DNA of 64,000 nt, from assembly GCA_009391535.1 (NCBI GenBank), contig VFHP01000009.1, forward strand, positions 29,672-93,671, in the 5' to 3' direction. This document shows positions 36,043 through 44,425 of this stretch, piece by piece (position 1 is the stretch's first letter; each line of letters opens with the position of its first letter). A model generated the notes under the pieces. It was not told the DNA's origin. It saw nothing but the letters and a program-made list of their open reading frames with translations, and made no database searches. This DNA comes from SAR202 cluster bacterium (GTDB taxonomy: Bacteria; Chloroflexota; Dehalococcoidia; Lucifugimonadales; UBA2985). The position numbers were made by a program, and so were the translations under genes.

Positions 36043-39000
36043 ATGGAATTTAAAGGTGTTCTTGGCCAGAAAGACAAGGCCTTACATACGATAACAACAC
36101 AGCATCCAGTATTTGCTGAGATGGGTTTAGTTAATTTTACAAGCGGTCAACTGTGGGACGCTTTAAAAGATAACAAAATGCTTACTACGTCAGCGTCTGG
36201 CGAGCCTAGCGGAGCAGTGAGGCTATCTGTATACAATCAGATAATGAGTTCTGTAGATGCAAACCATATGCACACAGACCCTTCTACCAAAAAAGCTCTT
36301 AGGATCAAATTATCGCAACACCAGTATTTCGTAAGCAACCCGCCTACTGACGACCAATTCATAAGAGATCTAATTAATGTAAACAATGAATATTGTAGCG
36401 GCGTCTTTAACAAGGACAGCAATAAAGAAAAGTACGAGTTGCTACAATGGGTTAAGACTTGTAGGGGTGGTTTTGTACAGTGGTCTGGAGGGTATACACC
36501 TGTAGATGACAGTGGAAACGGTCTTTTCGTAGACTTCACATCAAACGTGGAACCAAAACCAAGTGGCGTAAGTGGAGTTCCACCATACGGTCATAATAAG
36601 TGCGTAAAGCCTATAGTACCTAAGTTCCAGATAAGATTATTCGATTCAGATTTTGTTAAGAAGACTGAGCGTCCAGTTGTTCCAGTGGGCGCTCCTAAGT
36701 TTATAGCCACTCCCAAGACTTCTTTTGGTAAACCGTATAACTGGAGGGGGACAGATCAAGACGGCCTACCTCCGGGTCAATACGCAGACATGAAAGAGGG
36801 TGGAGAAGAAAATGTAGATAACATGGTGGGTGGTCAACTTGATGTTGTCTACAATAAAAATACTGGAAAATTCGAGGCTGGCACTATACAGTTGATAGCC
36901 CGATTGCTTGATGATATCGACCCTGCCCCAATTAACCCGATACCAGATAATGATCCCACCAACCTAACTGAAGATGTATTTGACCCCGCTTCAGATACCT
37001 ACATGGGTTTCTTCGCTACAGGTAGGGCAGTTCCACTGAGTGTAAACCACGGGAACCCTTATCACTTTGGCCCCACTTGGAAGGGGCAGAAATGCAAGAA
37101 GGAAGAGAAGGAGATACTGATAGCCGTCAATAGATCTCAGAGACCTTTCGCCGCTGGTGAGATGGTTATGCTTAATAAGATTGACGGGGAATGGATTATA
37201 CTTCCATTTGGTGAACCTGAAATAATAAAAGCCGGAATGTTCGGAGTCCAGCAGTGGCAGTTTATGAACGTTGTATCAACGTCCACCCACTATTTTAAGA
37301 AGCATGACCACGCACATGAGTTAGCCAGCAAGTTCATATTTTTTAATGAGGATACGGCTCATGACCAAGGCAGGGTTGTAGATGTAGCCAATAAGATGAT
37401 AGTGAGGCCTGCCGCCTACGAAGCCTATGCACGAGAAGAGTTCTATTTTGGAATGATGAATACCCAGCTCGCCGCAGAAGCTAATGGTTCTGTAGGATAC
37501 ACTAGCTCAGATAGGTGGTGGTCTGCTGCAAACGGTTTGGGTTATCAAAATGCAAGCGCTTATCTGGACGCAAAGGCTAGCGGTGACTTGACAGACAAGA
37601 TAGACCCAGCCACTGGTAATAAGTATAAGATTCCGGCAAACGCCTTTAAGAGGGCCGACTTTATTGCTGTAAAGGGTGGTTACTGGCAAACTTCTTCATT
37701 TGATATGGTGGCCAAAAACCTAGGTGGAAACAATAAAAAAACCCTACTCGGGCAATGTCGGCACGATTTTAATGCAGATGGGAGCATGTCCGACATCGAC
37801 GACGATGGCACGATACCTCTTCGACACCTGTACCCTTTTTGGGGAGCGATATTTCCCGGAGGTTTCGACGCAAATAAACCAACCACATTACAAAAATCAG
37901 ACCCCGGCCTAACAAGGCAAGGAGCAAGTAGCGAGTTCTTTTTTATGGATGGGGATGTAATGAATACAGATGGTGTATTTTCAGTTGACAACGATGCTAA
38001 TTATAGGGGTGGCCCGCTAAGCAGTCGGGAATACGACAATGACGGGTGGCCGATTGGAAGAAAAATTACGCCAGACCTTAGCTTGCCCAACCTGCCAGCA
38101 GACATCGGAACACTCGCTTCACCAAGTGGCACAAACGGTCTTCCGCAAGACGACTTGGCTAGAATAATATCCTATCTTAGTCCAGACTCTAGGTACTCCA
38201 ATGGTGCCGGGAATATGTATTATGGTTGTTCAAAATTCTTTGAGAGATCTGCTGGTCAGGGTACTTTTATAGATGAGCGAGTGTGGACTAGCGGTGTTCA
38301 GAAAAGGTGGCAGTGGTTAGCTTCGGCAAGCGGAAGTGTCACACCTCATGAAGGGTGGAATATGAGTAGCGCATTTGACTTAGAGCCTGCCATGCCCCAC
38401 AAAGTAAGCTTTTATCCTGCTACGATGCAGTGGCACGGATCTTCCAACTGGCATAATAACTATGGGTTTAGAGGAATAGCTGAAGTTCCGGCAGGATGGT
38501 TCGATAAGGTAGGTATACACGAAAGCCAAGGTAACAGGGCTAGGTATTATGAGGGAAGATTTTGGAACCTTGGAGATTACGAAGCAACTATTGGTGCTTT
38601 CAGCAACCATTCTGCTGGGGACATTGTTTCCAACAAATTCTTCGAGAGAATAAGAAGATTTCCGCGCAAGATAGGTAGTGCTTGGGGTGATCTTACACCT
38701 AATAACAGTCCAGATTCTCCAGATGCGTATGACACATTTAGATGGGGCACTAAAGCTTGGCCCACCATTGACGCATACATGTTTCCATTTGATAGTCAGG
38801 GCAGGTATGGCTACGCACCGGCTATTAGCGATTTTAAGACTGGCTTACCATTTGATTATCACGTTCCGAGCAAAGCGCCAAACAGAAATGGGATAGGAGG
38901 CGCTAGGCTTTTTGGTCTGGATAATCCGGGGTCTGATGTAGTCAATATTGTTACAGCAAAATGTAAGCTGAGAGCTAGAGCCAGCGAACTGCTATTTAAG

Positions 39001-40551
39001 ACGGAACAATTTTTAGGGACGGCGAAGAGGGCTACTGTTGGTGGTGCTGAGCAGGTTACTTTAGGTCTGGTACTGACGATGTTTATGTTTGGAACGTCGT
39101 CTGGTGGCGGGGGAAGCAGCAGTGTCCCGCAATGGGGGTATGGAACTGACAATGTTTTCGACTTTGGTACGACAGCTTTACATGCTAGAGTATTTGACCA
39201 GTGGCCAAATGATCAGACAGTGTTTGATCCAAGATACTTTTCTGTACTACACTTTAATCCCGGAGAATTAGGTGAACCTATTAGGCTAGAACCAACGTTC
39301 TACGACGCTCTAGCTTTTTCACAGAAAGCCGACGACTGGACGGCTGACAATCCTACCTATAAGCCTAGCGATACCAGTATCTTGGTGGGTTCTCGGGTGG
39401 CAACCGCACCGGGTGAGGGATCGCCAACCATACTCACCTCCAGTGATGCTGGAGCATATGCAGACGGTACCCGTATAGGTGGACATAGGTCTGAACTAGT
39501 AGGTAAGTGGAAGGTTGGTCAACCCTATCCACACTATGTCGATGCACTTACCTATGGAATAGATATGAGAGAGCCTACTTGGGGTCCAACACAGACAGGT
39601 CCAAACGGAGGGTTTAGTATAGGTCAAGACGGAACTAAAGTTCTAGTCGGAACCATTATAACAGGGTTGGGCCATACTACAAACGGGATTAGGAAACTGA
39701 GACCTAGAAAAAAGTGGGCTGTAAATACTATACGGAGAGGAAAACTGCTGACAGACGGCCCATTCAAATATAGATACAGAACAATAGGCGCGGCAGATCT
39801 ATCTCATGTACTAGTCGCTAGTGGACAGGTAGCACCCGGAACGACGGGTGCGAGCACTGGTATGGATGCTGGGGTAGGCTTCCAAGTAGGGGACTTCCTA
39901 TCCTTTGCTGGAGGAACAGGTGAAGGTGCAGAGTTAAAAGTTACCGCTGTTGAAACCAATAAGAGAACGGGGGAATTTGGAGCCATAAAAACTGACTCAG
40001 CAGGTCGCCTCATTGGGCTTGAATATGTATCCTCTGCCGGAATACAGAAGAGAGGTTCTGGTTACACAGACGAAGACTTCCCTGAAACAGACGCAAACGG
40101 TAACGCCATAAGCAATAATCCAACATATAAGGTGAGCTTAAGGCCTACTAATGTACAAGCGGGAGGCAAGTTTTATTCAGGATTTGAGCCTAGACTTTCT
40201 GCTGGCGAAGTCGTCTATACTACCGGTGAAGATCGTGGCCCCTCAGAAAGGGGGGGTATGAGTCAACTGTCCCTAGGAAGCTCAAACGGGGAAGGAAACC
40301 AGTCTACAATGAGAGGGGAGCCAAACGGTAGAGTTAAAGGTACGAGATCCACTGGATATAGCATAGCAAATGAAACTGACCAAATAGCGGTATTTGACCA
40401 AATGAACATGAGAGGCGAGGCTACCCCCGTAGGATCATTCGACGTTTTCTTCTATTTTCACAGTGATCCCACGTATCTTAGCCACGATTCTAGTATCTCA
40501 ATTTACAACAACCAACAAAATTACATCACTTTAGACATAACAACTATTTAA
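36043..40551 (+). CDS. Large virion structural protein with GTG-x-GA-type domain
   Basis: 1,502 residues with a good AGGAGA ribosome site. The N-terminal 200 residues look like a helical domain; the remainder is Trp/Tyr/Gly-rich and beta-dominated. Residues about 1,246-1,363 carry a repeat typical of tail fibres and virion proteins: 'GVGFQVGDFLSFAGGTGEG', then 'AELKVTAV', 'GRLIGLEYVSSAGIQKRGSG' and 'YTDEDFP'. The middle contains 'FNADGSMSDIDDDG', a possible dockerin-like Ca-binding loop (D-x-[DN]-x-[DN]-G). No lytic domain was recognised. It is the last large tail protein before the small promoter-like gap, so a tail fibre or baseplate component is likely. Confidence 0.45.
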   Translation: MEFKGVLGQKDKALHTITTQHPVFAEMGLVNFTSGQLWDALKDNKMLTTSASGEPSGAVRLSVYNQIMSSVDANHMHTDPSTKKALRIKLSQHQYFVSNPPTDDQFIRDLINVNNEYCSGVFNKDSNKEKYELLQWVKTCRGGFVQWSGGYTPVDDSGNGLFVDFTSNVEPKPSGVSGVPPYGHNKCVKPIVPKFQIRLFDSDFVKKTERPVVPVGAPKFIATPKTSFGKPYNWRGTDQDGLPPGQYADMKEGGEENVDNMVGGQLDVVYNKNTGKFEAGTIQLIARLLDDIDPAPINPIPDNDPTNLTEDVFDPASDTYMGFFATGRAVPLSVNHGNPYHFGPTWKGQKCKKEEKEILIAVNRSQRPFAAGEMVMLNKIDGEWIILPFGEPEIIKAGMFGVQQWQFMNVVSTSTHYFKKHDHAHELASKFIFFNEDTAHDQGRVVDVANKMIVRPAAYEAYAREEFYFGMMNTQLAAEANGSVGYTSSDRWWSAANGLGYQNASAYLDAKASGDLTDKIDPATGNKYKIPANAFKRADFIAVKGGYWQTSSFDMVAKNLGGNNKKTLLGQCRHDFNADGSMSDIDDDGTIPLRHLYPFWGAIFPGGFDANKPTTLQKSDPGLTRQGASSEFFFMDGDVMNTDGVFSVDNDANYRGGPLSSREYDNDGWPIGRKITPDLSLPNLPADIGTLASPSGTNGLPQDDLARIISYLSPDSRYSNGAGNMYYGCSKFFERSAGQGTFIDERVWTSGVQKRWQWLASASGSVTPHEGWNMSSAFDLEPAMPHKVSFYPATMQWHGSSNWHNNYGFRGIAEVPAGWFDKVGIHESQGNRARYYEGRFWNLGDYEATIGAFSNHSAGDIVSNKFFERIRRFPRKIGSAWGDLTPNNSPDSPDAYDTFRWGTKAWPTIDAYMFPFDSQGRYGYAPAISDFKTGLPFDYHVPSKAPNRNGIGGARLFGLDNPGSDVVNIVTAKCKLRARASELLFKTEQFLGTAKRATVGGAEQVTLGLVLTMFMFGTSSGGGGSSSVPQWGYGTDNVFDFGTTALHARVFDQWPNDQTVFDPRYFSVLHFNPGELGEPIRLEPTFYDALAFSQKADDWTADNPTYKPSDTSILVGSRVATAPGEGSPTILTSSDAGAYADGTRIGGHRSELVGKWKVGQPYPHYVDALTYGIDMREPTWGPTQTGPNGGFSIGQDGTKVLVGTIITGLGHTTNGIRKLRPRKKWAVNTIRRGKLLTDGPFKYRYRTIGAADLSHVLVASGQVAPGTTGASTGMDAGVGFQVGDFLSFAGGTGEGAELKVTAVETNKRTGEFGAIKTDSAGRLIGLEYVSSAGIQKRGSGYTDEDFPETDANGNAISNNPTYKVSLRPTNVQAGGKFYSGFEPRLSAGEVVYTTGEDRGPSERGGMSQLSLGSSNGEGNQSTMRGEPNGRVKGTRSTGYSIANETDQIAVFDQMNMRGEATPVGSFDVFFYFHSDPTYLSHDSSISIYNNQQNYITLDITTI

Positions 40552-40631
40552 GATCAGAAACCCTATAATATATTACGTAAAGATGCGATTTACGTGTATT
40601 ATTATATAGACTTCAATAAAGGAGATTTACA
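40552..40631 (+). promoter_or_regulatory. Intergenic region with TATAAT box, hairpin and RBS
   Basis: TATAAT at 40,564-40,569 lies in an A/T-rich block. It is followed by a perfect 7-bp hairpin, ACGTAAA (40,575-40,581) with TTTACGT (40,589-40,595). Flanking A/T pairing extends this to about 40,565-40,602. An AAGGAGA ribosome site precedes the ATG at 40,632. The same hexamer occurs ahead of the tail tube gene (2,722). No -35 box is evident. Promoter, hairpin attenuator or processing site are all possible. Confidence 0.35.
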
Positions 40632-41399
40632 ATGGCTGATATTACTTTTCGCTCCCAAGTAGGCGTTGCTGGAGCGGCAGTTATTACACATAGTGCAGGA
40701 TCTGGACTAGGATTCTACGGAGATGGTTACGGAGTTTCCGTACCTGTAGGCCAAACACAGAGTAGCACATGGGTAACAAACGCTAACGGCACAGACAATA
40801 CAAATCAGTACGAAGTACATAATACCAGAGTGGGAGATCCCAGCACTGACATTGGCACATCTACTGATGGAAACGAGGGACAGGTTCAGGTAGATGGTGG
40901 TACAAGCAAGACTAACCTTAAAAATCTACCAAACTACCAGTGTCCCCTGAATATAAGATTTACACATACAGATGCTGTTAAGGTTCAAAACTGCAAACTT
41001 AGGATCTTTGATAGAAATAATATCAACAAAGCCGCAAGCGGTGTAGTAACCTATGTATTTGAGGCAAGACACCCCGCTGTAGAAACATCAGTAGCAGGGT
41101 TAACTCACAGGGGGACAGCAGGCCACTTTTGGACTAAGTATGATCCTCTCTTAGACCCGACCTCCAAAGACACTATATTTACGTCGTCACCCGGAGTAAG
41201 CGGTTTGAACTCAACAACTGCGGATCAAGCACTTACCAGCAAGTTCCCCAATGCGGGGGTAACTTCTCCAGCGCCGACATTTACCGGCACGCTTCATTCA
41301 AGCAAGCAGCACGATTGGTATGCCGCTATTAGTGCCCAACCAACAGAGATTGGAAGTAAGACTAACTACGGTTTATATTTCTCATTGGAGTACCTATAA
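40632..41399 (+). CDS. Virion protein, possibly minor tail or capsid decoration
   Basis: 255 residues, with its own promoter-like upstream region and strong RBS, so probably abundant. It is soluble and beta-rich. 'SGLGFYGDGYGVSVPVGQTQ' and 'SSTWVTNANGTDNTNQYEV' open the protein. 'QCPLNIRFTHTDAVKVQNCK' then 'LRIFDRNN' looks like an immunoglobulin/jelly-roll strand pair. 'GTAGHFWTKYDPLLDPTS' sits in the second half, and a final 'NYGLYFSLEYL' closes the barrel. I recognise the type from marine phages but cannot name it. The stop is one base before the next start. Confidence 0.45.
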   Translation: MADITFRSQVGVAGAAVITHSAGSGLGFYGDGYGVSVPVGQTQSSTWVTNANGTDNTNQYEVHNTRVGDPSTDIGTSTDGNEGQVQVDGGTSKTNLKNLPNYQCPLNIRFTHTDAVKVQNCKLRIFDRNNINKAASGVVTYVFEARHPAVETSVAGLTHRGTAGHFWTKYDPLLDPTSKDTIFTSSPGVSGLNSTTADQALTSKFPNAGVTSPAPTFTGTLHSSKQHDWYAAISAQPTEIGSKTNYGLYFSLEYL

Positions 41400-41400
41400 T

Positions 41401-41607
41401 ATGAAAAAGCTAGTAAAACTATCAGTGATTGGCATTGGAGTATGTCTCATCGTCATGGCTGCAAAATGTAGCTGGCTACACAGAATTACAGGAGAAGGCG
41501 ATGCTTCTTCTTGTGTTTGTGTAGAATGCGTTGACACATGTGATCATGCCGGTGAAGTCTGCGACTGCGATGATAACAACTGCGGTTGCCCAGCCTGCAC
41601 TCTGTAA
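41401..41607 (+). CDS. Small membrane-anchored or secreted cysteine-rich protein
   Basis: 68 residues from the ATG at 41,401; an in-frame ATG further upstream at 41,320 lies inside the previous gene. Residues 1-22 form a basic start plus hydrophobic helix ('KLVKLSVIGIGVCLIVMA'), i.e. a signal/anchor segment. No good lipobox is seen (MAAKC has Lys before Cys). From residue 38 there are nine cysteines in 29 residues: C38, C40, C43, C47, C54, C56, C61, C63 and C66, among Asp/Asn/Gly. Such spacing suits a metal-binding or disulphide-rich domain facing the periplasm or virion. It is the last gene before the terminator. A lysis-related or superinfection-exclusion role is possible but unsupported. 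Confidence 0.5.
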   Translation: MKKLVKLSVIGIGVCLIVMAAKCSWLHRITGEGDASSCVCVECVDTCDHAGEVCDCDDNNCGCPACTL

Positions 41608-41630
41608 AACCTTTTGAAGTCTATAAAGCA

Positions 41631-41661
41631 AAAGCCCCCTTCTCAGGGGGCTTTCTTTTTT
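41631..41661. terminator. Bidirectional intrinsic terminator
   Basis: AAAGCCCCC (41,631-41,639) pairs with GGGGGCTTT (41,646-41,654) around TTCTCA. A T-run (CTTTTTT) follows on the + strand. On the - strand an A-rich stretch upstream (AAAGCAAAAG) supplies T's. It separates the converging virion and leftward modules. Confidence 0.85.
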
Positions 41662-41678
41662 CCACAGTACTTATGTGA

Positions 41679-42014
41679 CTATTCGTTTTGACTAGTCTTC
41701 GGGTTCCATTTGACCCAACCACCATCAGGTAGCCAGTTTCCATCAGCGTCTTTACGCTTTGGAAACAAACCTCCACCTTTCTTGTGGGCACCAAAAGACA
41801 ACCTAGCACCGCAGTCTGTACAGCGAAGTTCGTAATATAGATTATCGTCAACATTTCTGACAACGAACTTTATATTCTCTCCGCGACATTTTCCGCATAC
41901 AGTTTCTTCAAAAACTTCTTGAATCTTACCGATCTCAGCAAACAGATCTCTCTGCGAGTCACCCTCAAGCTCAAACCGGATTCTACCATTCTTCGTCGTG
42001 TATGATAACTTCAT
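41679..42014 (-). CDS. Zinc-ribbon protein of the recombination/replication module
   Basis: 111 residues. Two CxxC pairs (C40/C43 and C65/C68) bracket a beta-hairpin with 'FVVRNVDDNLYYELRCTDCG', a typical phage zinc-ribbon. The tail is 'LFPKRKDADGNWLPDGGWVK' and basic, which suggests single-stranded nucleic acid or protein contact. The start overlaps the stop of the annealing-protein candidate (TAATG), a pairing I have seen in other phages. It probably works with that protein in DNA recombination or replication. Last gene of the leftward run. Confidence 0.55.
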   Translation of the reverse strand: MKLSYTTKNGRIRFELEGDSQRDLFAEIGKIQEVFEETVCGKCRGENIKFVVRNVDDNLYYELRCTDCGARLSFGAHKKGGGLFPKRKDADGNWLPDGGWVKWNPKTSQNE

Positions 42015-42793
42015 TAGCTACGCCACTCCTCTTTATAACCTAATACTGATTCAGGTATGCCAGATTTATCTCTCTGATATTCATTTAGTCTATCAATGAT
42101 ATCACTAGCAACCTTTTTAGATACCTTACGATTGTTATCTACATTAAATACTTCCTTAAACAGCAGCTCTCCGTCAATGTTAAGCTGTCTGCATTTCACA
42201 TCAATGAAGTTGTATTGCGCATCGCTCATTCTGGCTTCTTCGTTGAAGTCTCCGTCACTTGATTTGGATGTGGACTTATGAGAAGCAGCTCTAACGATTT
42301 CAGCAGTATTCTTTTGTGTGATTTCCTCTGCTGCAACACCTCTAATCTTCAGGGCTTTTCGCAAAGCTCTCGCTTCTGCCCTAGTACTAGCTGTTGCTAC
42401 AGCATAAGCACAGAACATATCGTCTGTGTTACCTTCCCAGCAGTCAGCTACTTCAGAGTATGTAACCCCATTAGAAAAGGTTACACTGAAAACAACAGTA
42501 GCCCTGCCGTGATGGTCAGCCTCTTGGACTGGGAAAACCTGCGTTGGGCCACTTTGAACAATGCTCCCAAGAACAAGCTCGGCAACCCTTCTCAGACCGG
42601 ACACTAAAGGTCTTCCTTCTATCAATTCACTATCATCAAATAGCCCTATGACATAATCGTGCCACTCGGAGGAAAGCATGGAAGGAGCTTCTTCCACAAT
42701 TACATCCCTAGGCTGAGTGGAGTTTACCTCTACATCTTCAGGCATCTGCAATTCCATAGTTTCAAACATATCATCCTCTCTCTCTTCATTCAT
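42014..42793 (-). CDS. Putative single-strand annealing/recombination protein
   Basis: 259 residues. The core contains 'ATVVFSVTFSNGVTYSEVAD' and 'AVATASTRAEARALRKALKI', an A-T-A-x-T-R-A-x-x-R-A-L-R-x-A-L pattern typical of phage SSAP-like recombinases and recombination mediators. The C-terminal part (residues about 190-250) resembles the small helical domain that follows such cores ('MSDAQYNFIDVKCRQLNIDG'). Next to the zinc-ribbon gene. Role inferred: annealing or strand invasion during replication-recombination. Not a clear RecT, Rad52 or ERF match by eye; a non-enzymatic ssDNA-binding protein is the alternative. Confidence 0.45.
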   Translation of the reverse strand: MNEEREDDMFETMELQMPEDVEVNSTQPRDVIVEEAPSMLSSEWHDYVIGLFDDSELIEGRPLVSGLRRVAELVLGSIVQSGPTQVFPVQEADHHGRATVVFSVTFSNGVTYSEVADCWEGNTDDMFCAYAVATASTRAEARALRKALKIRGVAAEEITQKNTAEIVRAASHKSTSKSSDGDFNEEARMSDAQYNFIDVKCRQLNIDGELLFKEVFNVDNNRKVSKKVASDIIDRLNEYQRDKSGIPESVLGYKEEWRS

Positions 42794-43557
42794 AATTCAA
42801 TCTCAACATATCGGTTTGGTTTTGAAGGAAATTTATTACTAATCGACTCTAGCCTCTCCAGTAGATTCTTTACTAACTTGTCTTTACTACTGAGGGAAAC
42901 AAAGTCGGTAACACTCTTTACCCTTATTATGAGATAGCCCTTACTTAGAATCAAGCCTGTCTTTTGAGCGTCGGACTTGATCTGCTTTTGCAGTTTCTCC
43001 TCTCCCCATATAGGGAGGAAGTGGGAAGGCCCATCTATTTCTATTATAGTCTTGAGTGCCGGAATGTACAAATCAATTTCTAAATTTTCGTTGGGAATCA
43101 GGTTTTTTCTGTGAAACTCTACGGAGTATCCAGCACCAGTTAGCTCCGAAAGTACAAACTTCTCCAGCTTTGAGCCTTCTTTTCCAGCTCTTTGTATGGC
43201 CTGTATAGCCATACTTGAGATGTTCTTACGCTCTTGCTCAGACATATTATACCATCTCTCTTTGGCTCCGTCAACCCTAGCTTGGTATTCTTTCTTAGTC
43301 ATACTCTTCCAGTACTTGTGTACGGAGTTGCTTATTTTGATTCTCTCTTCCTTGGATCTGGTTTTTCCGTCTGTGGGGTGCTTGGCTCTACCGCCATCTA
43401 AGGCGTTCTTCTGAGCCTGACTCCTAGACTTCAACTGCACACCGTTCTTCTGTAGAATTCTCCGTATCTTATTTGGATACGTACCAATTTCCTCAGCTAT
43501 CTCGTATGTGCTTTTACCATCTTCTTCATAAAGAGCTATTATTTTCTGTTCATTCAT
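42790..43557 (-). CDS. Vsr/DUF559-like homing-type endonuclease with HTH and NUMOD-like segments
   Basis: 255 residues. N-terminus (2-40) is a helix-turn-helix ('STYEIAEEIGTYPNKIRRIL'). A basic segment 'RSKEERIKISNSVHKYW' resembles NUMOD3. The nuclease part (about 135-230) has 'LEIDLYIPALKTIIEIDGPS' followed by H-F, a Vsr/DUF559-type PD-(D/E)xK core with Glu/Asp and 'EIDGPSHF'. Phage homing nucleases often have this build: DNA-recognition pieces in front of a Vsr-like catalytic domain. It overlaps the annealing-protein start by four bases (ATGA). A free-standing mobile gene lodged in the recombination operon is likely. Catalysis is inferred from the motif. Confidence 0.6.
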   Translation of the reverse strand: MNEQKIIALYEEDGKSTYEIAEEIGTYPNKIRRILQKNGVQLKSRSQAQKNALDGGRAKHPTDGKTRSKEERIKISNSVHKYWKSMTKKEYQARVDGAKERWYNMSEQERKNISSMAIQAIQRAGKEGSKLEKFVLSELTGAGYSVEFHRKNLIPNENLEIDLYIPALKTIIEIDGPSHFLPIWGEEKLQKQIKSDAQKTGLILSKGYLIIRVKSVTDFVSLSSKDKLVKNLLERLESISNKFPSKPNRYVEIEL

Positions 43558-43559
43558 GA

Positions 43560-44003
43560 TTACACCTGTTGCAGTATCTCCTCCAAACTAAAGTTATCCA
43601 CAAGGGCTACAGGTGACTCACCAGTAACCCTCCTGAACTCTATAGCATCTTCCCCGTTCCTGCAAATAGTCTTAATGTTAGGGTTTTTAGCTAACGATAT
43701 TAAACCAAATATGTTGGGATTTTCTTCCCATCCATGATAATAGTAAACCTTAAGTTTATTTACTATCTCTAAAGCTTTAGATGTTGTATCAATGGATGTG
43801 GTTAGTAGCGTTCCCGTAAACGCCCACATTGCAGTTGCATTAAACATACCAAATTTCATTGGCAGGTCGTTGAAGCCAACAGCGTCAAAGAACAAACTAG
43901 CGTCATCTAGCTTACCGGACTCCATACCTTTGTTTAGCTGGTCTATAATGCAAAATGTTTCTGGACTCTTTTGTATCGTGTCCACATATATCCCTAAGTT
44001 CAT
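43560..44003 (-). CDS. Hypothetical phage protein
   Basis: 147 residues, soluble, alpha/beta. Leading text 'NLGIYVDTIQKSPETFCIID', a central hydrophobic segment 'FGMFNATAMWAFTGTLLTTS', and 'LVDNFSLEEILQQV' at the end. No family recognised. It is transcribed between GNA1 and the endonuclease gene. The 'TSIDTTSKALEIVNKLKVYY' stretch reads like a helix-strand unit of a Rossmann-like fold. Function unknown; could belong to the sugar cassette. Confidence 0.3.
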   Translation of the reverse strand: MNLGIYVDTIQKSPETFCIIDQLNKGMESGKLDDASLFFDAVGFNDLPMKFGMFNATAMWAFTGTLLTTSIDTTSKALEIVNKLKVYYYHGWEENPNIFGLISLAKNPNIKTICRNGEDAIEFRRVTGESPVALVDNFSLEEILQQV

Positions 44004-44005
44004 TT

Positions 44006-44425
44006 CTATCCCCTGTATAAGTTGTTCCTCATGCAGTATCCATCAGGCATGAATCCGCACTTTACATAAAAAGGCACATTGGTTAGAGAGCAGTCCAGTA
44101 TAACCTTGTAACACTGTTGCTCCTTTGCGTAATCTAGACACTCCATAATAAGCGATTTACCTACGCCTCTTGTTCGACAGTTCTTATCTACAACAACGTC
44201 TTCTATATGTCCAACCTTGCTTCCACAGTGCAGGAATTTACTTTCAATAAATATACTTGCCGTTCCCATGACTCTATCCTGCGTGTAAACAAAAGTCTTA
44301 CTAGAACCATCTAGGTAAGCCTCCCACATATTATACACATTATAGGGTTTTGCTTCCCCACTAAGCTGTGTTAGAATCTCGAAATAGTTGTCATCCAAAT
44401 CTTCTTTTGTTATTTCTCTTATCAT
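44006..44425 (-). CDS. GNA1-type glucosamine-6-phosphate N-acetyltransferase
   Basis: 139 residues from ATG 44,425, which overlaps the GlmS stop (ATGA); an ATG four codons upstream is possible. GNAT fold: 'SKVGHIEDVVVDKNCRTRGV' then 'GKSLIMECLDYAKEQQCYKV' and 'ILDCSLTNVPFYVKCGF'. The GHIED-[IV]-x-V, R-[GQ]-x-G-x-G-K, C-Y-K-[VI]-I-L-D-C and F-Y-x-K-C-G-F landmarks match eukaryotic GNA1 enzymes (glucosamine-6-P + acetyl-CoA to GlcNAc-6-P) more than ordinary GNATs. It sits directly after GlmS, whose product is its substrate. Bacteria normally acetylate at the GlcN-1-P step with GlmU, so this gives the phage a eukaryotic-style route. Family call good; substrate inferred from motif and neighbour. 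Confidence 0.75.
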   Translation of the reverse strand: MIREITKEDLDDNYFEILTQLSGEAKPYNVYNMWEAYLDGSSKTFVYTQDRVMGTASIFIESKFLHCGSKVGHIEDVVVDKNCRTRGVGKSLIMECLDYAKEQQCYKVILDCSLTNVPFYVKCGFMPDGYCMRNNLYRG

